Shown here: one piece after another, positions 1 to 6,530 of the stretch | Layout: each line of letters starts with the position of its first letter | Position numbering within the stretch: position 1 is the first letter of the stretch | NCBI GenBank assembly: GCA_025357175.1 | Contig: JANXPS010000276.1 | Location: 1-10,238, forward strand | Source of the DNA: Deltaproteobacteria bacterium | GTDB taxonomy: Bacteria > Desulfobacterota > Deferrimicrobia > Deferrimicrobiales > Deferrimicrobiaceae | DNA length: 10,238 bases | Reading direction: 5' to 3' | Program-made: the position numbers and the translations under genes | Notes under the pieces: generated by a model | The model's input: only the letters and a program-made list of their open reading frames with translations | Databases searched by the model: none | What the model was told of the DNA's origin: nothing

Positions 1-770
1 AGGCGATGCTTGAAGACATCGCCATGCTCACCGGCGGTACCCTCATTACCGAGGACATCGGCCTGAAGCTGGATACAGCGACCGTCGCCGACCTCGGCCG
101 CGCCCGGCGCGTGGTTTCGAGCAAGGACGACACGACCATCATCGAAGGCCACGGCACCGATGAAGCCATCCAGGCCCGCATCAAGCAGATCAAGGCCCAG
201 GTCGAAGACGCTACCAGCGACTTCGACCGGGAGAAGCTGCAGGAACGCCTTGCCAAGCTGGTCGGCGGCGTGGCCGTCATCAACGTCGGCGCGTCGACCG
301 AAACCGAAATGAAGGAAAAGAAGGCCCGCGTCGAGGACGCGCTCCACGCGACCCGCGCGGCCGTCGAGGAAGGCATCATCGCGGGCGGCGGCGTCGCCTA
401 CATCCGTGCGGCGAGCGTGCTCGACAACCTCAAGCTCGACCACGAGGAAGGCGCGGGCGTCGACATCATCAAGCGCGCCCTGTTCGAGCCGGCGCGCCAG
501 ATCGCGGTCAACGCGGGCCAGGACGGCGGCGTGATCGTCGACAAGATCAAGAACGGCAAGGGCAGCTTCGGCTACAACGCCCGCACCGGCGAATTCGAAG
601 ACCTGATCAAGGCCGGCATCCTCGATCCGACCAAGGTCACCCGCGTCGCGCTGCTCAACGCGTCGTCCGTGGCGGGCCTCATGATCACGACCGAATGCGC
701 GATCTCCGACAAGCCCGAAGAGAAGGGCTCCATGCCCTCGATGCCCCCGGGCGGCGGCGGGATGTACTAA
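1..770 (+). CDS. groEL: Chaperonin GroEL (Hsp60), C-terminal part, 5' truncated by window edge
   Basis: This is the ATP-driven chaperonin subunit that forms the cytoplasmic double-ring folding chamber capped by GroES. The reading frame enters from the left edge with its first full codon at base 3. It aligns without gaps to E. coli GroEL from about residue 287, so the end of the apical domain, the second intermediate segment and the second equatorial segment are present. Visible landmarks are AMLEDIAMLTGG, the EMKEKKARVEDALHATRAAV stretch carrying the Asp equivalent to ATP-hydrolysis residue D398, the AGGGVA turn, GILDPTKVTR and SVAGLMITTE. The tail is not the usual run of GGM repeats but ends KGSMPSMPPGGGGMY. 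The start and the expected upstream groES lie outside the window. An intrinsic terminator follows about 50 bases after the stop. The family call is certain. Confidence 0.98.
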   Translation, partial: AMLEDIAMLTGGTLITEDIGLKLDTATVADLGRARRVVSSKDDTTIIEGHGTDEAIQARIKQIKAQVEDATSDFDREKLQERLAKLVGGVAVINVGASTETEMKEKKARVEDALHATRAAVEEGIIAGGGVAYIRAASVLDNLKLDHEEGAGVDIIKRALFEPARQIAVNAGQDGGVIVDKIKNGKGSFGYNARTGEFEDLIKAGILDPTKVTRVALLNASSVAGLMITTECAISDKPEEKGSMPSMPPGGGGMY

Positions 771-822
771 GGGACGAACGTTCGCGCTTCGAACCGAAGC
801 GGGAGCCTGAGCATCAAAATAG

Positions 823-853
823 GGGGCCGGGCCATCAAGGCCGGCCCCTTTTT
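823..853 (+). terminator. Intrinsic terminator downstream of groEL
   Basis: A GC-rich inverted repeat pairs GGGGCCGG(G)CC at 823-833 with GGCCGGCCCC at 839-848 around a short ATCAA loop, with one bulged G in the left arm. It is followed directly by TTTTT at 849-853. This is the classic shape of a Rho-independent terminator and should end the groEL transcript before the zinc-ribbon gene. Confidence 0.88.
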
Positions 854-878
854 CACAAAGAACCCGGGAGAACAGGCC

Positions 879-1154
879 GTGCCAATCTACGAATACAAGT
901 GCCGCAAGTGCCACAAGATCACCGAACAGATCCAGGGCTATGACGACCCCGGCCCCAAGTGTCCTTCGTGCAGCGGAAAGACCGACAAGGTCATGTCCGG
1001 GGGGTCCTTCCAGCTGAAGGGCGGGGGATGGTACAAGAGCGGATACGTCCATAAACCGGACGAGGGGAAAAAGAAAGCGGCGCCCTGCGCCGAGGGGAAG
1101 GCCGAAGGCGCGCCTGCCTGCGCGGGCTGCCCCAAGGTTGCCGCGGGCGACTGA
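879..1154 (+). CDS. FmdB-family small zinc-ribbon protein
   Basis: A 91-residue protein opening MPIYEYKC, the hallmark of the FmdB/CxxC_CxxC_SSSS putative regulatory family. The zinc ribbon is C8-x2-C11 and C28-x2-C31, followed by the family's small-residue segment (SGGSFQLKGGGWY). The lysine-rich tail adds C70, C81 and C84, the last two forming a second CxxC. The start is GTG at 879, chosen because MPIYEY is the conserved N-terminus and a GGGAG element sits about 8 bases upstream. The family was named for a gene linked to formamidase/amidase expression, but most members have no tested function, and regulatory activity here is only presumed. It lies between the groEL terminator and the TMTC-like gene, 25 bases upstream of the latter's likely start, so the two may be cotranscribed. 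I see no clear sigma-70 promoter in the gap to groEL. Confidence 0.9.
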   Translation: MPIYEYKCRKCHKITEQIQGYDDPGPKCPSCSGKTDKVMSGGSFQLKGGGWYKSGYVHKPDEGKKKAAPCAEGKAEGAPACAGCPKVAAGD

Positions 1155-1179
1155 TCCTTTGGGCGACTCACCCGTCAGG

Positions 1180-2682
1180 ATGTTCAAGCACATCCCGACC
1201 CGATGCCTGATCGCGATGGCGTTGGTCGCCCTGACCGCTTCGGTTTACCGGGAAGTCGGCGGTTTTTCCTTTATCGACTACGACGACAACCTGTACCTGC
1301 TCGACAACGGGTTCATCCGGAAGGGATTGACTCTCGAGGGAATCGGCTGGGCCTTCTCGAGCGGATACGCCTCCAACTGGCATCCGCTCACCTGGATTTC
1401 CCACATGCTCGACGTCTCGCTCTTCGGGATGGATTCCGGGATGCACCACCGGGTGAATCTCCTGATCCACCTGGTCAACACGCTTCTGGTGTTCAATGTG
1501 TTGCGCAGGATGACGGGGGCGATGTGGCGGAGCGCCCTGGTGGCGGCGCTTTTCGGGATCCATCCGCTGCATGTCGAATCCGTCGCCTGGGTGGCCGAGC
1601 GGAAAGATCTCCTGTGCGCCTTCTTTTCCCTCCTTGCCATCGGAAGCTACGAACGGTACAGACGCGATCCGGCGGGCATCCGGTACATCGCGGTGTTCAT
1701 TTTTCTAGCGTTCGCGCTCATGTCCAAGCCGATGGCGGTCACCCTTCCGTTTCTCCTGATCCTGCTCGACTTCTGGCCGCTGGGACGGTTTTCCCTCGAG
1801 CGCCTTCGCGGATCGCTGGCAGGGAAGGTGCCGCTTGTCCTGCTGGCGGCAGCATCATCCCTCGTCACATTTCTCGTGCAGAAGGGCGGCGGGTCGGTCA
1901 AGACGTTGCCGCTTTCGGGGCGATTGGAAAACGCCGCCACGTCGTACGTCGCCTACCTCGGCAAAACCGCCTGGCCCTCGTCCATGGCCCCCTTTTATCC
2001 CCATCCGCTCCTGGTGTCGGGGGATGGCGGCACGGCGGCCTGGAAGGCGGCCGCGGCAATTGTCTTGCTGGCCGGGATGACGGCCTTCGCGCTCAGGGAA
2101 TTCTCCCGCAGGCCCTGGTTCGGAATCGGCTGGTTCTGGTTCCTGGGAACGATGGTGCCCGTGATCGGGCTTGTCCAGGTCGGTGATCAGGCGTTCGCCG
2201 ACCGGTATACCTACATTCCCCTGATCGGCCTCTTCATCGCGTGCGCGTGGTCGCTCCCGGATCCTGCCCGTCTGACGAGGACCCCGCGCCTGGTCACGCA
2301 TGTGGCGGTGGTTGCGGCGCTGCTGCTGCTTGCGCTCTGCGCCCGAACTCAGGCAGGGTACTGGATAGACAGCGGAACGCTGTTCGGGCACGCCCTCGAA
2401 GTGACGGAGTCCAATTGGGTCGCGCACGACGCACTGGGGGTCGCGTCTTTCGACGGAGGCAGGTACGAGGAATCGTTGTCGCACTTCCGGGAAGCGCTTC
2501 GGATTCGCCCCGGTTATTACGAAGCCCGGCTGAACCTGGGGAAAGTCTATTTCGCGCTCGGCCTCACTGATGCGGCGGCATTCCAGATTCGGGAAGCGAT
2601 CCGTTTGAACCCTCGCGTGGAAGAAGAACTGGACGTCCGCCTCAAGGCGCTGGTAACCGGGGGCGAACGTCCTCCGGGATGA
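1180..2682 (+). CDS. TMTC-like polytopic membrane protein (GT-C type) with C-terminal TPRs
   Basis: A 500-residue integral membrane protein with many hydrophobic segments. Its conserved signatures belong to the bacterial relatives of TMTC O-mannosyltransferases: FIDYDDNLYL near residues 31-40 (acidic residues in the first large loop, as in GT-C enzymes), WHPLTWISHMLD, HHRVNLLIHLVN, GIHPLHVESVAWVAERKDLL, MSKPMAVTLPFLLILLDFWP and DRYTYIPLIG. After the last membrane segment, about residues 410-480 form two TPRs, with GRYEESLSHFREALRIRP as the clearest match. By family this would be a glycosyltransferase using a lipid-linked sugar donor, with periplasmic TPRs perhaps binding the acceptor. Substrate and acceptor cannot be read from sequence. 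The ATG at 1180 is preferred because it places a short positively charged N-terminus before the first helix, but its ribosome site is weak. An in-frame TTG at 1138, overlapping the zinc-ribbon gene, is possible. Confidence 0.85.
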   Translation: MFKHIPTRCLIAMALVALTASVYREVGGFSFIDYDDNLYLLDNGFIRKGLTLEGIGWAFSSGYASNWHPLTWISHMLDVSLFGMDSGMHHRVNLLIHLVNTLLVFNVLRRMTGAMWRSALVAALFGIHPLHVESVAWVAERKDLLCAFFSLLAIGSYERYRRDPAGIRYIAVFIFLAFALMSKPMAVTLPFLLILLDFWPLGRFSLERLRGSLAGKVPLVLLAAASSLVTFLVQKGGGSVKTLPLSGRLENAATSYVAYLGKTAWPSSMAPFYPHPLLVSGDGGTAAWKAAAAIVLLAGMTAFALREFSRRPWFGIGWFWFLGTMVPVIGLVQVGDQAFADRYTYIPLIGLFIACAWSLPDPARLTRTPRLVTHVAVVAALLLLALCARTQAGYWIDSGTLFGHALEVTESNWVAHDALGVASFDGGRYEESLSHFREALRIRPGYYEARLNLGKVYFALGLTDAAAFQIREAIRLNPRVEEELDVRLKALVTGGERPPG

Positions 2683-2706
2683 ACGGCGAAGCGGCCCGCC
2701 GCCGGT

Positions 2707-3222
2707 TCACGCGTCCCGCATCCAGCGGACCCTCAAAAGCTTGACGTCGTCGGACCACGTGTACTCGATATCGCCGCTGCACGCCTTGTGGACCTCCCGT
2801 CCGATCCGCTGCGCAAGCTTCTCGTCCGTGGTCGCGATCTCCATCCTTCCGCCTTCCTCGGTGAGCGACATGATGCGCGCCAACGGGTTGAGGCCCATGG
2901 CCCGCTTCTCTTCGTTCCGCACGATGGAGAGAATCTCGTCGCGATGAAACGCCAGGAAGGCGCCCGCCAGAGTCACCAGCCCGAACGGGAAGCCGTCGGC
3001 GATTTTCCGGCACGCCGGGCACCGGTGAAGGTCGACCTCTCCGGTTCGTTTCAGCAGCATCTTGGCGGTGGGGGTATCGAACGTCCAGCGCTGTCCGTTC
3101 CTGACAGCGTGGCAGGCGGGGCAGACGCCCATGTGGCGCGCCGTTTTGCCGGGCAGGTAAGGATCGGTATCGCGGGTTACGTTTTTTCGGCCTGCAGGAG
3201 TGAACCGCGTGGTTGACAACAT
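2707..3222 (-). CDS. BCAM0308-like zinc-ribbon protein of unknown function
   Basis: A 171-residue soluble protein. Two CPAC motifs (C34/C37 and C68/C71) flank a segment with GQRWTFDT and probably form one zinc-binding treble or ribbon. Next comes FGLVTLAGAFLAFHRDEILSIVRNEE, then a C-terminal half with MEIATTDEKLAQRIGREVHKA and a final LLRVRWMRD strand. This order and these motifs match my recollection of the BCAM0308 family, conserved but without assigned biochemistry, and I infer no function beyond metal binding. The start at 3222 has GGAGG 8 bases upstream and a TATAAT box about 27 bases upstream. The gene lies 61 bases downstream of the MshEN/PATAN gene on the same strand, so it may be expressed from its own promoter, from pilT read-through, or both. 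It converges on the TMTC-like gene with only 24 bases between the stops. Confidence 0.8.
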   Translation of the reverse strand: MLSTTRFTPAGRKNVTRDTDPYLPGKTARHMGVCPACHAVRNGQRWTFDTPTAKMLLKRTGEVDLHRCPACRKIADGFPFGLVTLAGAFLAFHRDEILSIVRNEEKRAMGLNPLARIMSLTEEGGRMEIATTDEKLAQRIGREVHKACSGDIEYTWSDDVKLLRVRWMRDA

Positions 3223-3248
3223 CTCCCATACCTCCGTTTCCTGACTCC

Positions 3249-3254
3249 ATTATA
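3249..3254 (-). promoter_or_regulatory. Consensus -10 box upstream of the BCAM0308-like gene
   Basis: The minus strand reads a perfect TATAAT here, 26 bases before the ATG. Transcription would start near 3242, giving a leader of about 20 bases that contains the GGAGG site. No good -35 hexamer is present 16-18 bases further upstream, and the spacer holds an uninterrupted run of eight G (complement of 3255-3262). A real promoter here would be activator-dependent or weak. Confidence 0.45.
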
Positions 3255-3283
3255 CCCCCCCCGATTCCGGAGGGTGCATCGCC

Positions 3284-5362
3284 TCACCGGCCCGGACGCG
3301 CCTCGTCGAGCAGCCGGGAACCCTCGAGCAGGATGTAGTCGGTCGGAAGCATCACGTTGTCGTTCGGGAACGTTTCGGTCGGTTCCACCCTGAAGTTTCC
3401 GTCTTCCTGCATGCAGATCACGCGGTAGACCACGTCGACTCCGGTCATTCCCCCTCCGGCCGCGTGGACGATCCGCCCCTTCCGGAAAAAGATGTCCGCG
3501 TGGGTGCCGTCGGCGTGCTCGATGTGCATCCTCACGCTCTTCATGCCGGTTCCCAGCGTCTGGACGAGGTCGGTGAACGCGAGATCCCGGAAGGTGGCGC
3601 TGAAACCCTGCCCTGCGCCGGAAGCCGAATCCCTTTCGACGGTGGACAAGGCGCGCGTGATCCTGGCGATCACAACCCGGCTGTTCATGGGAAGCGGCAG
3701 CACGTCGCTGAACCAGCTCTCCATCAGGTTGAGCAGGAAAGAGGGGTCGTTCTTGCGGGTCACGGCGAAAAGCGCCGTGGCCGCGTCGCCGCAATCGCCC
3801 CGGACATGTCGGCAGAAAGCATCCGCCTGGACAGGCGACTCGTCGACCTGGATGAGGATGGCGGCCGGGCGGCGTCGGGAGTAAACCTGTCCGGCCTCCT
3901 GGAAGTCGGATGCCTGGACGATGCGGAACCCGTGGAAGCGCAACTCGGTCGCGAGCGAGGCGGGAAGTGCGTCGGCCTCTCCGACGATGATCAGGTCCTT
4001 GTCGGCGCCGACCGGAAGGTCGGATTGCTCGATCATGCGGATGTAGCACTCGACCACGGACGAGGGCGCCAGTCGTCCCGCCTGCCGGCGAAGCCGCGTC
4101 TTGAGGGAATCGGGATCGGCTCCTCCCTTGCCCCGCATCGCCCTCAGGGCGTGGTGGCGGTACCAGGCGATCGCGAGGATGCCGGCGGGTGCGGAAGGCT
4201 CCGGTTTCCCGTCCCGGGTTCCGTAGTCGTTTTCCGTCGCGGGAACGGCGGCCTTCAGGGTGGTCAGGCATTCCGCGATGTCCCAGGGAAAATCAAGCCG
4301 CCTGGCCAGTTCGATGGCCGCATCCATGTCGCCGGGCATTCCCGAGGGGTCGGCGGGTCCGGGAAGGTGGGCCGCGATCCGCAGTCCGTCGACGGCAAGC
4401 CTTCCCAAGCCGAGCGTACGGGCCATCTCGGCGGCTTCGTTGGAAATCAGCGCGTAGGGCGGGGATGCGGGCAATCCGGATGTTTTCTGGTCGGCGATCA
4501 CCCGTACGGCGGAAAGCAGCGACTCGGCCATCCGGTCGTAGGGCACCGGATTGTCGATGAGCGCGCTCGCGACCGCGCGGAAATGGGAAACCTCGGGTAG
4601 CGCGAGCGCGCTCCCGGCCCCGGCGACGAACCGTTCGAATTCCGCTTTCGCGTCCTCGGATACCAGGATGCGGCTGATGCCCCCCCCCTTGATCGCGGTC
4701 GCGATCTCGCTCGCGGTCGTCACCACCGACAGTTGCAAGCCCTCGCGTTCGAAGAGCGGAGGGAGGGAACTCTTGAGGAAAAGCTGCCGGGAGAACATCA
4801 GGACTCCGGACTGGACGCCGGGCCTGGATTCGCCTTCGGACGGAGGTGCATTCGCCGGCTGCGCGCTGTTTTCGTCCTCGAAGAGGTCCGGCAGGTCGAT
4901 GAGCTGGTCGATCGCCGGCCCCTGGCTGCGGCCGTGGTAATGGAATGCGATCATGTTCCGGATGACCACTTCGGGGGCTACGTAGAAGACGATCTTGGGG
5001 ACCCCGCTCGCGCGGCGGATATCGGGCATCGCCGAGGCGTTCGACGAGTCGGCGATCGCGACGTGCAATTCCCCCTTTTCGAAGTCGTGACGAAACGGGA
5101 TGGCCGCGTACGTTTCCGCAATGTCGGCCGGGACGCGCCGGATGACCGAATCGGGGATCGTGAAGTCGCTCAGCCGCACGCCGCTCAGCTGGATCTGCTC
5201 GGCGAGCGCCTTGATCAGGTCGTCCTCGGTGACGAACCCATAAAAGAGCAGGTGCGTCCCCAGCTTGCCGCCGCGCGATTTCTGGCGCAGCAGCGCCTTG
5301 CGGATCTGCTCTTCGGTGACCGCGCGGTTGCGGAGCAGGATCTGGTCGAGCCGGACCTTCAT
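3284..5362 (-). CDS. MshEN - pseudo-receiver-like/HD-like - DUF4388 (PATAN) protein, candidate pilus-motor regulator
   Basis: A 692-residue cytoplasmic multidomain protein. Residues 1-145 match the MshEN/T2SSE_N domain of PilB/MshE-type ATPases, with two 24-residue motifs of the c-di-GMP-binding form RLGxxL...Lxx.LxxQ. Motif I (4-27) begins RLDQIL, with Asp replacing the usual Gly, and ends in Q27. Motif II (33-56) begins KLGTHL and ends ALAEQ. Residues 150-183 are a Pro/Glu-rich linker. Residues 186-240 look like half a receiver fold. Residues 275-445 are helical and resemble an HD-GYP core without the His/Asp ligands (IAAHLPG where AAxLHD is expected). Residues 455-575 are receiver-like but lack the acidic pair and have LP instead of the KP motif. 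Residues 585-690 are a DUF4388/PATAN domain (DIFFRKGRIVHA, YILLEGSRLLDE). There is no ATPase domain. The start codon overlaps the pilT stop in ATGA and has no strong ribosome site, which suggests translational coupling. Domain ends are firm; the middle assignment is tentative. Confidence 0.85.
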   Translation of the reverse strand: MKVRLDQILLRNRAVTEEQIRKALLRQKSRGGKLGTHLLFYGFVTEDDLIKALAEQIQLSGVRLSDFTIPDSVIRRVPADIAETYAAIPFRHDFEKGELHVAIADSSNASAMPDIRRASGVPKIVFYVAPEVVIRNMIAFHYHGRSQGPAIDQLIDLPDLFEDENSAQPANAPPSEGESRPGVQSGVLMFSRQLFLKSSLPPLFEREGLQLSVVTTASEIATAIKGGGISRILVSEDAKAEFERFVAGAGSALALPEVSHFRAVASALIDNPVPYDRMAESLLSAVRVIADQKTSGLPASPPYALISNEAAEMARTLGLGRLAVDGLRIAAHLPGPADPSGMPGDMDAAIELARRLDFPWDIAECLTTLKAAVPATENDYGTRDGKPEPSAPAGILAIAWYRHHALRAMRGKGGADPDSLKTRLRRQAGRLAPSSVVECYIRMIEQSDLPVGADKDLIIVGEADALPASLATELRFHGFRIVQASDFQEAGQVYSRRRPAAILIQVDESPVQADAFCRHVRGDCGDAATALFAVTRKNDPSFLLNLMESWFSDVLPLPMNSRVVIARITRALSTVERDSASGAGQGFSATFRDLAFTDLVQTLGTGMKSVRMHIEHADGTHADIFFRKGRIVHAAGGGMTGVDVVYRVICMQEDGNFRVEPTETFPNDNVMLPTDYILLEGSRLLDEARPGR
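4680..4688 (-). repeat. G9 homopolymer tract inside the MshEN/PATAN gene
   Basis: The coding strand has nine consecutive G, encoding Lys-Gly-Gly-Gly at residues 225-228. A gain or loss of one G would shift the frame and remove the C-terminal two thirds of the protein, including the second receiver-like and PATAN domains, but leave the MshEN domain. The frame is intact in this copy. Confidence 0.9.
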
Positions 5363-6453
5363 GGTTTTGCCGGAGACGGGGCCATTTCAGCCGGTGAACC
5401 GCTTTTGCTCCCCAGGAAATCGGCCGGGTTCTCGGCGTGGGCGGCGGCCTCCTCGGGGGTGATGATCTTCTGGGATACCAGCTCCTTGAGATGGTGCTCG
5501 AGCTTCTGCATGCCGATGGACCGCCCGGTCTGGAGCTGGGTGCTGATCTGCTGCATCTTGGCTTCGCGGATGAGGTTGCCGATCGCGGGAGTCCGGATCA
5601 GGATTTCGAGCGCCGCGACCCGGCCGTTGCCGTCGGCGCGCTTCACGAGTTGCTGGCTGCAGATCCCGACGAGCACTTCGGACAGCGCCATCCTCACCTG
5701 GTCCTGCTGGTTTGAAGGGAAGGAGTCGACGACGCGGCTGATCGTCTGGGCGGCCGAACGGGTGTGGAGCGTCCCGAGGACGAGCAGGCCGGTTTCCGCC
5801 GCAGTCAGGGCGAGGGCGATCGTCTCGTTGTCGCGCATCTCGCCGACGAGGATGACGTTGGGATCTTCGCGCAGGGCGGCGCGAAGGGCGCTCGCGAATG
5901 AATTGCTGTGCCGTCCGATCTGCCGCTGGCTGATCATGCAGTTCTTGTTGGTGTGGATGAATTCGAGCGGATCCTCGAGCGTCAGGATGTGATGATTGCG
6001 GTGCTCGTTGAGATAATCGACCATGGCGGCCAGCGTCGTGGTCTTGCCGGAATTGGTCGGGCCCGTGACAAGGATCAGGCCGCTCTTGCTGGAAAGCAGT
6101 TTCTTGAGCGCCTCGGGGAAGCCCATGTCGTCGAGCGTCGGGATCTTGTTGGGGATGATCCGGAAAGCGGCGCCGAGCCCCTCGTGCTTCTTGTAGATGT
6201 TGATCCGGAATCGCGCCACCTCGGGCAGCGAATAGGTGAAGTCGATTTCCCCGTTGGCTTCCAGGTCCCGGATCTGCTGGTCGGCGAGCATCTCGTAGAT
6301 CAGGATCCGGACCTCGTCTGCGTTGAGGATGCGGTGCTTCGTGGGTTCGAGGGCGCCGTGCATCCGCAGCATCGGCGAGTAGCCGTCGCCGACGTGCAGG
6401 TCGGAGGCGCCCGCCTGCTGCATGATCTTCAGAAATGCGTCTATACGCGGCAT
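5359..6453 (-). CDS. pilT: Type IV pilus twitching/retraction ATPase, PilT family
   Basis: A 364-residue secretion-type hexameric ATPase of the PilT/PilU branch, which works at the inner-membrane base of the type IV pilus and powers filament disassembly. Visible motifs in order: N-terminal SDLHVGDG (17-24), Walker A GPTNSGKTT (131-139), Asp box LTLEDPLEFIH (157-167), Walker B with catalytic Glu in ILVGEMRD (201-208, E205) and His box GTLHTRSAAQT. The C-terminal segment reads AIGNLIREAK at 290-299, where the PilT signature is AIRNLIREGK. Walker A has Asn where GPTGSGK is typical. The full-length frame and intact catalytic residues argue for a working ATPase. Genomes often hold several PilT/PilU paralogues and I cannot say which this is. 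The start at 6453 has a GAGG about 5 bases upstream. It is the first gene of the minus block and overlaps the MshEN/PATAN gene by 4 bases. Confidence 0.93.
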   Translation of the reverse strand: MPRIDAFLKIMQQAGASDLHVGDGYSPMLRMHGALEPTKHRILNADEVRILIYEMLADQQIRDLEANGEIDFTYSLPEVARFRINIYKKHEGLGAAFRIIPNKIPTLDDMGFPEALKKLLSSKSGLILVTGPTNSGKTTTLAAMVDYLNEHRNHHILTLEDPLEFIHTNKNCMISQRQIGRHSNSFASALRAALREDPNVILVGEMRDNETIALALTAAETGLLVLGTLHTRSAAQTISRVVDSFPSNQQDQVRMALSEVLVGICSQQLVKRADGNGRVAALEILIRTPAIGNLIREAKMQQISTQLQTGRSIGMQKLEHHLKELVSQKIITPEEAAAHAENPADFLGSKSGSPAEMAPSPAKP

Positions 6454-6530
6454 CCGGTCCTCGCCCTTTTCCTTGAGTGATTTCCCAGTATACTACTCGC
6501 AGTTCACCCTTACATCCCGGAGGATATTTC
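6454..6530. promoter_or_regulatory. Divergent pilT/folD intergenic region with symmetrical AGTATACT
   Basis: This 77-base gap separates the divergent starts of pilT and folD. It contains the palindrome AGTATACT at 6487-6494, which gives a TATACT -10-like hexamer on each strand, so it could serve either gene. For folD it lies 36 bases before the ATG, with a weak TTTTCC -35 16 bases upstream. For pilT I see no convincing -35. The folD ribosome site GGAGG is at 6519-6523, 7 bases from the ATG. Confidence 0.4.

Noticed and set aside
2681..2708. Hairpin between the convergent TMTC-like and BCAM0308-like genes as a bidirectional terminator
   Set aside because: GAACGGC can pair with GCCGGTTC only with a bulge, and there is no T run on either side.
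3177..4271. A 364-codon minus-strand frame within the MshEN/PATAN gene
   Set aside because: A shifted frame of the real gene; Arg/Gly/Pro-rich with no motif. I also considered a programmed frameshift at the G9 tract, but this frame carries no recognisable domain.
4733..5992. A 419-codon open frame on the plus strand across the pilT and MshEN/PATAN genes
   Set aside because: It lies antisense to two genes with clear domain content, its translation has no recognisable motif, and long antisense frames are expected in GC-rich DNA.
6473..6494. TTGAGT and TATACT as a folD promoter pair
   Set aside because: The spacer is only 10 bases, too short for a sigma-70 promoter.
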